Source of the DNA: Trissonchulus latispiculum
Lineage: Eukaryota > Nematoda > Enoplea > Enoplida > Ironidae
Direction of reading: 5' to 3'
DNA: 64,000 nt
NCBI GenBank assembly: GCA_030248195.1
Contig: JASAND010030650.1
Coordinates: 1 to 64,000 of the forward strand
The position numbers and the translations under genes were made by a program. Shown here piece by piece: positions 44,777 through 59,591 of the stretch (its first letter is position 1; the number at the start of each line of letters is the position of its first letter). Under the pieces are notes generated by a model. It saw only the letters and a list, made by a program, of their open reading frames with translations, was not told the origin of the DNA and did no database searches.

Positions 44777-46731
44777 CATAGGGGTCGCGGCAGCGACCCC
44801 TATAATATGTGTGAAAAGTGGCTGGAGACAGTGTAAAAATAAGCTGCGCAGAAACTGCGCAAAATCCTGCGCAGATCCTGCGCAGATTTCATGCGCAAAT
44901 TGTAGAGCACATCGAGTTTAGTATGTCTGTGAAGTTTCAGCCCCGTATCACTTACCGTTAAAAAGTTGCGCCCCGGACCGGTTATGGCGGCGATGTTTTT
45001 TTCCGGTTTCTCCTATTTGATGGTTGTATTGTACATAATGTTCGCCGCTTTCACGTGATCTGCAGCGGTGGGCCAACCTAAAGGGCTATGGGGTCTAGTA
45101 GCACCCTCTAAAGAATTTAAGAATCACAACCTTTTTTGCGCCGCAGCTGCGCCACAGCGCCGCAGTGGCGCCGCAAAGTCGGCTCATAGCGAAAAGTGAC
45201 CATTTTTGTGGTCGTCGCTCAGGTCGAACGTTACGAGCTGGAGCGGATTTCTTTTTATATTCTGAAATTACATATATTGAACTAACTAACGGTCGAGGTT
45301 GCGTTTCTCTACCACTTCCCTAGCGACCACAGTGGCCCGTCAAAGATGGCGAAAATTCGAAAAATGATAAATCGAAATTTCTCACTATCTATTTAACTTT
45401 GAAAGCTCAAATCTTCCATACAGTGGTTTTCTGGCACGGAGAATCGATTCCCGCAGTCAGTTTTACCGTCAGACCCAACCATCTTGCTGGGCTGGTTCCA
45501 CTTTGCCGTCGGGAGGGTCAAGTCGGAAACCGCTTCCTGGAGGTCCATAGTAGGCTCTACCTGGCCTCTCAAAACTTTGCCTATAGGGGTTTTCTGGTCT
45601 GCCCAGCTCATTCCCGGTATCCGTTTTTCCGTCCGACGTGTCTATATGGCTGGGCTGGTTCTACTTTGCCGTCGGGAGGGTCAAGTCGGAAACCGCTTCC
45701 TGGAGGTCCATAGTAGGCTCTACCTGGCCTCTCAAAACTTTGTCTATAGGGGTTTTCTGGTGTGCCCAGCTCATTCCCGGTATTCGTTTTGCCGTCCGAC
45801 GTACCTATTTTGCTGGGCTGGTTCTACTTTGCCGTTTGAAGGATCAGTCGGGTGGGAGGGTCAAATGGTCCAAAATAAGTTTCTCAAAAGTGGTCAAATT
45901 TGGTATCAAATGAAAGCCCTAAGTGAGCTGAGCAACTTTTGACATAGAACTGCGTACCCAAAGTGGCTGTAGAGTTCTGTGGTGGGGTGGGGTGGGGACT
46001 TAGGCGATTTTGGGTCAAAAATAACATTTTTCGAAAGTGGTAAAATTTGGTATCAAATGAAAGCCCTAAGTGAGCTGAGCAACTTTTGTCATAGAACTGC
46101 GTACCCAAAGTGGCTATAGAGTGCTGTGGTGGGGTGGGGTGGGGACTTAGGCGATTTTGGGTCAAAAATAGAATTTTTCAAAAGTGGTAAAATTTGGTAT
46201 CAAATGAAAGCCCTAAGTGAGCTGAGCAACTTTTGCCATAGAACTGCGTACCCAAAGTGGCTGTAGAGTGATGTGGTGGGGTGGGGTGGGGACTTAGGCG
46301 ATTTTGGGTCAAAAATAAAATTTTTCAAAAGTGGTAAAATTTTGTATCAAATGAAAGCCCTAAGTGAGCTGAGCAACTTTTGTCATAAAACTGCGTACCC
46401 AAAGTGGCTATAGAGTGCTGTGGTGGGGACTTAGGCGATTTTGGGTCAAAAATAAAATTTTTCAAAAGTGGTAAAATTTTGTATCAAATAAAAGCCCTAA
46501 GTGAGCTGAGCAACTTTTGTCATAGAACTGCGTACCCAAAGTGGCTATAGAGTGCTGTGGTGGGGACTTAGGCGATTTTGGGTCAAAAATAAAATTTTTC
46601 AAAAGTGGTATATAAAATTTGGTATCAAATGCAAGCCCTAAGTGAGCTGAGCAACTTTTGCGGTGTCGGATTTATGCCTTTCTCAACCGGAATTTAAAGG
46701 ATAGACATAGGCCCAACACACATATTATCCG
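44777..46731 (+). mobile_element. Hairpin-ended element C, copy 2, without the TAGTC insertion
   Basis: Collinear with copy 1: the same hairpin, CTGCGCA words, CTGGGCTGGTT blocks, satellite and right end CACATATTATCC. It keeps the empty site for the 4742-6130 transposon at 45032-45033. It has one extra block of GTCAAGTCGGAAACCGCTTC sequence relative to copy 1. A (TA)n tract abuts its left end. Confidence 0.7.
45890..46660 (+). repeat. Satellite A, six units
   Basis: TATCAAAT recurs at 45904, 46051, 46198, 46345, 46482 and 46623; the last spacings are 137 and 141 because the GGGGTGGGGTGGGG block is shortened. Homologous to 6795-8180 but without its three-unit alternation. Confidence 0.88.
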
Positions 46732-46734
46732 GAC

Positions 46735-47810
46735 CCGGATCCGGATCTGGTTTGGATCCGGCCGGATCCGGATCTAGACTTCAAAATACATGTAAATTTT
46801 TAAAAATTTTTCTTGGCTTTGTTACAGCATATGGGGTTTTCTATGGCTTTGGAAATGTTTAAAATGCTGTTCATGAATTTATTTAACAAATTTCAGCAAT
46901 TTACTCTATCGGAAAGCTGCAAATAACTTGAATTTAACAAATATATATACGTACGTTATATATATTTACAAATATATATAAATATTGAAATTAATTTTCG
47001 CAAGGTGCATATCAAAAGAATTTTTGAATGTGTGGTGGGCATGAATCATACATAAAAACATGGAACATTTTATAATAAAGTCGACAATTTTCAAAGAATT
47101 GTCCGAGGTTAGAACAGTGAGAAATTATAGAAGTCAAGCCCATTGCTGCTGAATTCATAGTTACTTACTTTTAATGAATTTTTTAATTACGTATTCGAGC
47201 TTAAGTTTTCTTAGCAATGGATAAGTTCACCCCGTATCTGCAATTTAAATATGCATTAAATAAATGCGATACAGACCTGCAAGAATGTATTGCTATTTCC
47301 GAGAATAAATTTCAAGAAAAGCTTTATTAAAACATTTTTAAAATTCATTCAGAAAGATTTTAAGATTTGAAAACCCCCAACTACTTAGTTAATGGTCTAT
47401 ATTGTCGCACTATGTTTATGAGTTTACAAATGTTTTAAAATAACCAAATTTAACCTATTCATTCATAAAAATATAATTATAAATAGAAATTAATTCAACA
47501 TAAAATATTAGAGTAGCCAATAAAATATCAAAGTCTACTGAAAAAATTAGTTTCTACTGAATACTAAAAAGATCAAAGGAGGTCTGGGGGCCGCAGCCCC
47601 CAGTAAAAGCCAGATTCTCAACACAACAAAATTGCGTCTAGAAATTAATTTAGAGCAATCTTGACATTTATTGCTTAGTTTCACCAATAAATTTCCTTTG
47701 TTTCGTTAATTTAAAAAAAGATCCGGATCCGGATGGTTTTGCTGCCGGATCCGAATCCGGATCTGCAATATCCGGCAGGATCCGGATCCGGATATCCGGT
47801 CGATCCCTCA
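46735..47810. mobile_element. hAT-like word-array element, GGATCC family
   Basis: Arrays of GGATCCGG at both ends (46735-46790 and 47720-47800) enclose about 0.9 kb of AT-rich DNA with a GGGGGCCGCAGCCCCC hairpin at 47586. The right terminus GGTCGATCCCT is the same as that of the GGTTCC-type end at 54785. The left terminus is unclear and no target duplication was found. Confidence 0.6.
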
Positions 47811-47847
47811 TATATATAGATATATATATATATATATATATATACAA

Positions 47848-47925
47848 TAGGGATGCACCGGGGCCAGGCCCCGGCCCCGGTAGTCAGGCCCCGGCCCCGG
47901 TAGTGGCGGCCCCGGTGCATCTCTA
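47848..47925. mobile_element. Miniature CCCCGG word-array element, 78 bp
   Basis: Begins TAGGGATGCACCGGGGCC and ends GGTGCATCTCTA like the 355-bp element at 12543, but consists only of the two termini and GGCCCCGG words. An extreme internal-deletion form. Confidence 0.65.
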
Positions 47926-48551
47926 ATATATATCGCATAACAACTAACCACATACGTATATTCAAAAAATGACTTAATTAAATAAATAATATGCTTAATA
48001 TTACACATATATCTTACGTCGGTAGTGTAACAAGACATTCCTCCAGACTCTTTCACAAGGAGCCAAACCCTATCAAACTACGGTAGGTTCAGTGTTTCAC
48101 GAAGGTAAATATGCTTACCATAACACTATGGATAGGTTCAAAGAAATAGCTTCGAAGATATGTAAGGATATACGTACGTAACTATCCTCAAATACGTTTC
48201 GGTAATAGGTAGGAATAATAGAACCTTTGGTCCCCCACTCACCCCACCTTACACCACCGGCAAAATCAAGAACCGCTGGATACAGGTTATATATTTATTG
48301 TCAGGTTTGATTTGACAGAGCAGGCATCTATTTTGGTAATCTGCATTCTGTTCGCTGTAACAAGATCATTGGGAAAACCCTGATTTCGTGAAAGAACACA
48401 ATTTTCCTTCGTTCACTCGTTAGTATAAATATACCTGATTGCTGAACCCTACAAGTTAAAAGCTTAATGAGTTCAATTTGCCGACAAAGGTTTCCTCCAC
48501 TTAAACATAAACTTAGACGTAGCTAAAGTATACGTACGTACAAATATATCT

Positions 48552-48622
<71 letters not shown>

Positions 48623-48955
48623 GATATACGAAGACAGACACTTAGTTTGAACTGATCAGTCAAAGCAATATGTATATGTGGAGTCAAGGAAAGAGGAAAA
48701 CTAAGGGCAGGTTTCCCCCGGTCATAGTCTATTATTTTCTCCAAATGAAAGTCCCCACTTCATGTCTTGCCCTCCTCTGCCCTGTGTGACGCCTCCGGGG
48801 CAAAAACACTGCTTCCAGATGCGCAATTAGTCCTCGGACACTAATGAAAAATATTCTTTTCTTCTCCAGGAAAGAAAACTAATCGCAATGGCAATGGAAA
48901 GAAAAAAGAAAGATCTGCCTATATATATATATATATAGGTAGGTTGTACGTGCGT
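47926..48955. other. No gene recognised; (TA)n tract
   Basis: AT-rich DNA with ACGTACGTA words and a (TA)n microsatellite at about 48556-48613. No exon, terminal repeat or RNA gene could be supported. Confidence 0.4.
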
Positions 48956-50893
48956 ATTATAGGGGAGCGCGAGAGCGCTCCCCTATAATATGGGTGTAAA
49001 AGGCTCAGTGCGGCCCTTGGAGACCCGTTCGAGCTCCGTGCCAGCTAAATACTCAACCAAACTGGACAATTTTGGTATCGTTGGAATCTACACGACGAGT
49101 ACTACAAGTCGCAAAAAAGTTTTGGTCAAAATTTCCAACTTTGAAAATTTTCGCTTCCGGACAAGTTAGGTCCGTTTGTTTTTTTTCCGTGTAAGTCACG
49201 CTTGGAAAAATGCAATTTTCTGTCGGAGTGTTAGAACGATCTGGGCATTTTCAGCAGGTGAAGTTTGGTTTTTCTGAATGTATATATCCCCAAAGTGAAC
49301 CTTTTTGATATTTTTTCGCTGCCCGGCCCGGCCAGTCATCTGTACGGCCGGCCAAAAGTGGACTTGGCGCTAAAATGGCCACTTTTTTGTCAAAGCCACA
49401 GGACTCAGGGAAGACGCTAGAGAGACGTAGTTTGTTGCATAAGGATCTACGGAAGGGTTTATATGTCCTAACGAGGGCGATTTTTGATATCTGGCCAGGA
49501 TCGTTCTGGCGGCCGGCCCAAAGTTGGTCCGGCCAAATAGCCATTGTCGGAAAATTTCCGGAAAATTTTCGGAAAAAGTCCCAACTCTACAGGAAATAGT
49601 CAAAAATAGGCGTAAATATGCTGTTTTGGGCCATATAGTGGGACGCGTATAAGGGTTATCGGGGTCGCTGAACACGATGAGCATAGTCGCAGCTCTGTGC
49701 GGTGCTGCTATCGTGCTGTACTATTATGCAGCAACCGTAGCACGCTGTCTGTAGACTTACTGTAAGCGGCTGAACATATGAAACTTGGCGAAAATTATGT
49801 CTGTAGTAAGGGGGAACTGTAGCTATGTTAGTTGGTGCACTCTCTAGCTTCCACCGTGCTGTATGTGCTGCCCCAAACACAGCACCTTCGATAACAAGTT
49901 ATTTATTCGTTACTGGTATTTGAAATTCGGCATACAGATAGTTTAGGACATGACAAACTATTATAGATACGTTTCGTATACTTATTACGATGTTACTATG
50001 TGGTTGCGCTGCAGTGGAGTGCTGCAGAAGTACAGCACGGCCTATAACTAACTACAGAAAACTTGCAATCGTCTGAAATTCTGTAGGCAGGTGCAGAATA
50101 ATAGCATTGGAAATCATGCCATACAAGTCTCCTTTTTTGGCAGTGAAGTTTGCGCCTAATTGCTCTGCAGTAGAGTGCTGCTGAAATACAGCACGGCCTG
50201 TAACTAGCTACAGGTAAGTTGCAATCGTCCGAAATTTAGTATACAAGTTCGGAAGAGCATTGCAAATTATGAGTTTCCTTCACTGACAGTAAAGTTTGCA
50301 TCTGGTTGCGCTGCAGTAGAGTGCTGCTGAAGTACAGCACGGCCTACAACTAGCTACAGGTAAGTTGCAATCGTCCGAAATTTAGTATACAAGTTCGGAA
50401 GAGCATTGCAAATTATGAGTTTCCTTCACTGACAGTAAAGTTTGCATTTGGTTGCGCTGCAGTAGAGTGCTATATGCTATATACAGGACAGCAACTAAAA
50501 CTATTGCAGCCATGGGTACTGGATGTTGGATTTCTGTCAAAATAGAGAAAAAGGAAGAACTTGGAACTTTTCAAGCTTCTTTGTTTTGTACTTTCGGTTG
50601 ACGATTAATGATTGGCGGAATTTTTAAAGTTTCTTTCACACAGCTTTAACGTTTTTGCTTTTTACTGAGAACCTTAAAAATGAAATAGGACAAGAATAAA
50701 AATGCTCCGGTGGAGCATGAAAAATGCAATATGGGTGACATTAGGTTGTAAATGGACAGAGGACTAGGTTTTAAAACGTTAATATGGGAGGGGCAGGTTG
50801 TAAATGCCAGGAGGACTAGGTTAAAAGCGCACTAATATGGACCAGCTTCGCTGAACAACCCATATTCGCGGTCACTCATGCTCCACTCCACAT
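48956..50893 (+). mobile_element. Hairpin-ended element family 2, copy 2
   Basis: Collinear with 15526-17493 from the hairpin ATTATAGGGGAGCGC / GCGCTCCCCTATAAT to CATGCTCCACTCC. Its tandem block (50004-50470) has spacings of 156, 146 and 146. Its last 200 bases also act as the left arm of the long-TIR element at 50690-51427. Confidence 0.68.
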
Positions 50894-51427
50894 GACATAC
50901 GAGTAAGATCTGCATTCTTCAGCTTTCAAAGCAAGCGGGACGATTTTGAAATATTAAAGCTTATTCCAAATAAACAATGCAGTTCTGATAGAAAGGTGTT
51001 CAAGGTGTTTTTTCTGCAGTGTCAGCGCAGAATCTTGTATTAAGTTGATGCGAAAAGCAGTTGACATTATGTACGTGTATTATTAAGTTGTATAATAAGG
51101 AGCACGACACATATATATACTTGCAGGCCATGCTGACAAATCGTTCAATTTTCTGAAGAACTGTCAATATCAACAGCAAGCAGCAGCCGATAGAAACTCT
51201 GGACAGTTTTCGCGAATATGGGTTGTTCAGCGAAGCTGGTCCATATTAGTGCGCTTTTAACCATATTGAAAATATTTTATTTTTTTATTTTTGTTTTTAG
51301 TCCTCCTGGCATTTACAACCTGCCCCCTCACATATTAACGTTTTAAAACCTAGTCCTCTGTCCATTTACAACCGAATGTCACCCATATTGCATTTTTCAT
51401 GCTCCACCGGAGCATTTTTATTCTTGT
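50690..51427. mobile_element. Long-TIR element Y
   Basis: Arms of about 200 bp: ACAAGAATAAAAATGCTCCG to CCCATATTCGCGG, inverted at 51212-51427. Each arm begins with a GCTCCGGTGGAGC-type palindrome. The 320-bp middle is unrelated. No coding sequence. It lies 13 bases from element X, a diverged relative. Confidence 0.72.
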
Positions 51428-51439
51428 ATACATATATAT

Positions 51440-52201
51440 ACAAGTAATAAAAATGCTCCTCCGGAGCATGAAAAAGTAATATGGGTAGTTGTGAGGTTGT
51501 AAAATCAAGAGAGGACTAGTCTTAAAAATGCTTAATATGGGGCTAGGTTCAAAAAAAGAAGAGGACTAGGTTGTGGGCGAATTAATATGGGCACAGCTTC
51601 GCCGAGCAACCCATATTCGCGGACTGAAAAAGTTATATGTTTTTATACGTACCAGTGTTCAGATTTAGTTACGGCACGTAAATAATATACGACTATGATA
51701 AACGAGTTTTAGTGGAAGCAAACATTTCTTTTGATAAACTCTTAATATTTATCTACTGAGCGTTTTAACCATTTATAAGAAAAGTATATATTTCAACAAT
51801 AACTTCAGGATCAGGACACTCTCCGACGATCTTCTATTTCTATTCAACCGTTAGCGTTACAATCATAGCTTTGGTTCTTTCTAGTTGCTTGTCGTAGTCC
51901 AGCACAACCAAATTATATACTATATAGTTTACGTATATATAACTGCTGGAATTGTATAATTATTGACTGACATTAATTGCTTTGTATATGGCAATCGCCA
52001 TGACGAAGCGTGAAAGCCCGCGAATATGGGTTGCTCGGCGAAGCTGTGCCCATATCAATTCGCCCACAACCTAGTCCTCTTCTTTTTTTGAACCTAGCCC
52101 CATATTAAGCATTTTTAAGACTAGTCCTCTCTTGATTTTACAACCTCACAACTACCCATATTACTTTTTCATGCTCCGGAGGAGCATTTTTATTACTTGT
52201 C
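51440..52201. mobile_element. Long-TIR element X
   Basis: Arms of about 180 bp: ACAAGTAATAAAAATGCTCC to CCCATATTCGCGG, inverted at 52019-52201. Each starts with the palindrome ATGCTCCTCCGGAGCAT. The order of blocks (AGGACTAG, AATATGGG, AGCTTCGC) matches element Y though the sequence differs. Confidence 0.75.
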
Positions 52202-52299
52202 CTTCTGTCATTTTAAAGGTTCCCTTTCCAGCAGTGAGCTGACGCAGATAAGGAGCTTGAAAAATGCAATAGGCAGGGAGGGCAAATGTGAGCAAATGG

Positions 52300-53165
52300 G
52301 CTTTCATTTTTTTACCAAACATGACTACTTTTGAAGACTTTAATTTTTGACCCACGCCGGCCACCCACCCGCAGGTCGGCGGAGCCACTGTTTGTGGCTG
52401 GTATAATGACAAAACTTGATCGCCTCGCCAAGGGCTTTCATTTGATACCAAACTTGACCACTTTTGAAGACTTTCATTTTTGACCCACACCGGACCTACT
52501 GTGGGTGGGCCACCCACCCACAGGCCGCTGGGGCCACTTTTTGTGGGTGGCATAATGACAAAAGTTGATCGCCTCGCCAAGGGCTTTCATTTGATACCAA
52601 ACTTGACCACTTTTGAAGACTTTCATTTTTGACCCACACCGGACCCACTGTGGGTGGGCCACCCACCCGCAGGCCGCTGGGGCCACTTTTTGTGAGTGGC
52701 ATAATGACAAAAGTTGATCGCCTCGCCAAGGGCTTTCATTTGATACCAAACTTGACCACTTTTGAAGACTTTCATTTTTGACCCACACCGGACCTACTGT
52801 GGGTGGGCCACCCACCCACAGGCCGGTGGGGCCACTTTTTGTGGGTGGCATAATGACAAAAGTTGATCGCCTCGCCAAGGGCTTTCATTTGATACCAAAC
52901 TTGACCACTTTTGAAGACTTTCATTTTTGACCCACACCGGACCCACTGTGGGTGGGCCACCCACCCACAGGCCGCTGGGGCCACTTTTTGTGGGTGGCAT
53001 AATGACAAAAGTTGATCGCCTCGCCAAGGGCTTTCATTTGATACCAAACTTGACCACTTTTGAAGACTTTCATTTTTGACCCACACCGGACCTACTGTGG
53101 GTGGGCCACCCACCCACAGGCCGCTGGGGCCACTTTTTGTGGGTGGTATAATGACAAAAGTTGAT
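52300..53165 (-). repeat. Satellite B, 149-bp units
   Basis: AAAGTTGATCGCCTCGCC recurs at 52561, 52710, 52859 and 53008, exactly 149 bp apart, with degenerate units at the left. Each unit contains GTGGGTGGGCCACCCACC, a palindrome-like block. On the minus strand all three frames are largely stop-free because 149 is not a multiple of three; I treat this as composition, not coding. It shares a core with satellite A and with the 59.6-62.8 kb array. Confidence 0.9.
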
Positions 53166-54690
53166 CCATTTTACATAATTAATTCAATGCATGGAAACGA
53201 AATTTGCAATTTATATATTAGGACAATTTTTCTTGTTATACAGTTAAAGTTTACTATATATATAGTTCTAAAACTGTAATTATACACGGTATCGGTATGA
53301 GTACTTTATTCAATCACATTCTCGACGCAAAAAACTACGTATATATTTACGTTACTACACAGAATCTCGGTGAATGATTTGATTGAATGCAAGTTGACTT
53401 CTCAGGGAAATCTATTGGCAAATTAAAAATTTTTTAGTTATGCAGAATATTAAGAATATTAAATTAAATTAAATATATATATATATAGAAATTGATTCCA
53501 CGAAATATCTGCAAGCATCAAAATTGTTAGAAGAGCTTTTTTTAGTTTTTATCTGATTTGACAAACAATTTTTGGTCATAATCAACTAGAGCTTCAGGAA
53601 AAGTTACAGCATTTTCAAAACACTAAATCAAAAATTAAATTGTTGCAAAAATGCCATCGACATTTAGCTAAGATATCCATTATTATTTAGCTTAAGATAA
53701 CTATTATAATTTTAGTTTACTTTTATTCTGTTTGTATGTATTCAAGAGAAAAAGTCAAATAATTTTTCAAAAATTGCTCTGCTTGTCTAAATTATTGTGA
53801 AACTTGACTGAATCTAGCTATGAGCTTACATAGGTTAGCTTTAATAACTGGTCTTCAGTTTTTAAATTTTGCCCATGGGTGACCTTAGCTTGTAATTACT
53901 TAGTTATTTGGTTCTAGCAGACTTTGTGAGAATGCAAATTTTTGTAGCATTTTGGAGATTTTTTGTCTCGTTGCAATATTTAAATTTTCATCCATTAAAC
54001 ATATAAAGGCTAAAGTATTTTTCACACTTTTCAAAGAAAGTTGAATTAAACGAATTTCTCCCAGTTGAAATAAATTTTACCTTTTTGATTAGCTACATCT
54101 GGGTTTTTAAATTTTAAGGGACATTTCTTCAACATATTTATACCTTAAAAACCCTTGCTATATACATATATTTTGTTCCAGCCATAATGTTTAAATAATT
54201 ATGTTGCACTCGGCGCGGAAATTGATCACTAAACAAACAGCAAAAATCTTATTCTATGCGATTTAAACAATTGGGACAATTAGTTTTAAGCTAAAACTGA
54301 CAAGTAATTATATAATAAAACAGTGCACTATAATTCTGAAATAGCAAAGGTATATGACAAGGTTTCATTTAAATTTATTATTAAGCATCTTCTACCAACA
54401 ATTACATACTTTGAAAAGGGAATCGGCGGGCTTGTGCTACCTTTTTCTGAATTATATAAGTATAATTTTTCTTGCATAGTAATTCATAACAATGAATTAA
54501 GTTGTATATATATTAGACATAATATATATTACTACTAATTCTAAACATTCTAAGTATATAATGCAATAGCGCCGCAGGCGAAAATTTTTGAGAAAATAAT
54601 ATTCAGTTAGAAGAGAATAGCAGTTTTCCAAAAATTTCAAGAAATTTGACAAAATTTTCGAAAATTTTAGAAAATTATGCTTTTTATAAT
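53166..54690. other. No gene recognised
   Basis: Strongly AT-rich, without terminal repeats or splice-consistent coding exons. Presumably part of the long calsyntenin intron or intergenic. Confidence 0.4.
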
Positions 54691-54696
54691 AGGCTA

Positions 54697-57049
<2,353 letters not shown>

Positions 57050-57320
57050 ACAGACTTTTTCTAGGCGACAAAAAGTGGGGGACCTAAAAGCTTGGGGGAC
57101 AATTGAGAATACAGCAAAACTAACTGTTTCTGAGGATGCGTACTGCTAGCTATAGCAAAGCTAAGAAAGTGCTCAAAATCAAGTTTCAATACCGAAATAG
57201 ACAATTTTAGACGAAAAATCCCTAAAACTTGGCATTTTACGAGCACCTCAAGGTGAGTGGGGATGGTACCCAAAAAAATAGGGGGTCTCCACCCCCCTCC
57301 CCTCCGTCGCAAAAGCCCAG
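57050..57320. mobile_element. G-rich MITE family copy
   Basis: The right end GCAAAAGCCCAG is the inverted CTGGGCTTTT terminus. The interior (AGTGCTCAAAATCAAG, CACCTCAAGGTGAGTGGG) is the inverse of the 22241-22672 interior. The left end is approximate. Confidence 0.55.
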
Positions 57321-58246
57321 GTTATCAGGTAAATAAGCTAAGTATATACTTAAGCAAACATTGCAAACGCAAACGTAATTATACGTACGTATATATACGT
57401 ACATGCAGCAAAATATATTCAGAGCACATTATACACAGCACATAATTATATATTATAATAATAACGATAATAAATCCCTTAAACTCTGCAAGTGTCCAGA
57501 AAGAAAGTTCTACAATAGAGCAGCAAATTCACAAAGCCAATGAACACTTTATAGCTACCTAACCAATCAGCTTAGCTATGCAGTCTGTAAGCAATTAAAC
57601 GTATATATATATATATATATATATACCGTCAAATACGTAATGATTCCCACACAATTAAAAGCTAATCTTTAATAATGTGCTACAGAACTGTACGTACTAT
57701 ACCTACATACTTTTCCTACGTATGTACGTAGAATCCTACATAATAATTAGCATGCCCTTGAAGATAATAATACGTAGTCGCCAGCTTAAAGCAAGCACTG
57801 TTAGTGTTACTTGGAAAAGTATAACGCAAACGTAACATATGTAAAAAGTAATGCCTAAGTTTCTCAACTTTAACATTATGTTAGCAAGGGGTAAGATAAG
57901 TAATTGTTTTCCCAGAGTAAAAGACCGGGTAAGGAAAAGGGCAGAGGCAGCCTCAGCACTGTTCCCTTCATAGATCGTATGTTATGCGTGTAGCATTAAA
58001 TATTCATTAGATATATATAGGCAGGCAGAAAAGATAAGATATTTGATAGAAAAAAAGGAGGGAGAAAAGAGACCCTCCCGGCTCCTTGAAGGAAACTTTG
58101 AAAAGTCATGAAAAGCAGAGAACCGTCAAAAATTCATTTTCTAAAGAAATTATATAGCATAAGAAGGCTAACACGTACGTACATATAAAAAATACAATAT
58201 ATAGTTAGAGAATACGTATGTCAAGTTGAAGTAAGCACACACCAAA
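57321..58246. other. No gene recognised
   Basis: AT-rich with TACGTACGTA words and a short (TA)n tract at about 57601-57625. Confidence 0.4.
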
Positions 58247-58583
58247 CTGGGATTATTCTAGGGAATTTTTCTTGGGGGGGCTCTTTGGGGGGGGCGAAAG
58301 TTTTTCAAAAGTTTCCTAAAACATGCTAAAAATTGCGCTATTTTCATAGTAATCGCTAAAAATAAGCGGATTTAGTGCATAAATAGGCAAAAATCTACTA
58401 AAAATCTCTGACGAAGACGGAAAATTTTGGAAAACTTGACTTTCTCAGCGATTTTTTCAGGGCAAAAGTTGGTACTAAAAGGGCACTCAGTTTGGGGAGG
58501 GGCGAGTTTTGGGGGGGAACGAATTTGGAGGGGGGCAAGGGTGTTTACGGGGTGTCCCCATCCCCCCCACTAGCTAAGCCCAG
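58247..58583. mobile_element. CTGGG-ended G-rich MITE with 5-bp TSD
   Basis: Begins CTGGGATTATTCTAG and ends CTAGCTAAGCCCAG, flanked by CCAAA on both sides (58242-58246 and 58584-58588). G runs lie at both ends. Together with TAAAG at 22241-22672 this supports a 5-bp target duplication for the family. Confidence 0.68.
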
Positions 58584-58662
58584 CCAAAGAGTACATTATA
58601 GATGAAAGTAAGAAATTCTTAAAGTACTATGCAGTACAATGTTCCAAACATTCTCGGTCACG

Positions 58663-59591
58663 CATGGGCAACGCCTACACCGGTGTAGGCTGGACCCACG
58701 CACCCACGCAAGGCAAAATGAAGGACCCACGCAGAGGCAAGGCGCACGGAGCGCGCCGTCGAAATACCCACGCACACGCAGAATGCGCGCTGTCAAATCA
58801 CCCACGCAAACCCAATTTTATGAAAATTTGTCGCGCCTGCGGCGCTTTTCCATCTCGGTTTTTAAAATTTTTCGGGCCTGCGGCGCTTTCTAACTGAATT
58901 TAAAAATTGTTCTCGCCTGCTTCGCTATTATATATTAACTTTTACAACTTTTACAGCTTTTTATTCAAATCTTTTCAAGCTTTCCAATACAAATCTTGCC
59001 ATTATGTCAAAGATTTTCTCAATTGTTATTGAAGTCTTTTAAATATTTGCATTACAGCTTTTTCTCAAAATTTCAAGAATTTTCTCAACTTCTGGGGGGC
59101 TCCGCCCCACAGACCCCCGTGTCGGCTAGCGAATAGTCCTAAATCTCGTCATTTTTGCTGCTCCCAAAATGAAATTAACTCTTTGTTGAAAACTTTGACG
59201 CCGCCAGCCCCCCCCAGGCGTAAACGTGTCAGACAAAAGCAAAAAATTTTTTCCGGCTCGACCCCCGTCTTTTTAGAACCCTGGCGGGTGCACCTCTGCT
59301 TGCAAATGGATGTAATTTGAACTTTAAAGATTTTTGCCTTGCGAAAGGTTAATGTATATACTTGTTCATCAAATTGAATTTACTTCTCCTGTATATATTT
59401 AAATGAATTCTTCTGTCTGTAATTAAACAATATATAAATAAATAACAAATTCTGCGTGCGTGAGCGTACCGATATAAAAAATGGTTCGAAGCAAATTTTC
59501 AGGGAAAGCACCCCCCTCCCACCACCAAATGTTAAAGGACCCACGCACGACAAAAATCTGGTGTAGGCTAACCCATTTGACCTTGCCCATG
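58663..59591. mobile_element. Word-array element, CCCACGC family
   Basis: Ends CATGGGCAA (58663) and the inverted TTGCCCATG (59591), followed inward by GCCTACACC / GGTGTAGGC and arrays of ACCCACGCA. A GGGGGGCTCCGCCCC hairpin is at about 59093. The left TIR lacks about 14 bp present in the right one. No clear target duplication. Confidence 0.55.
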
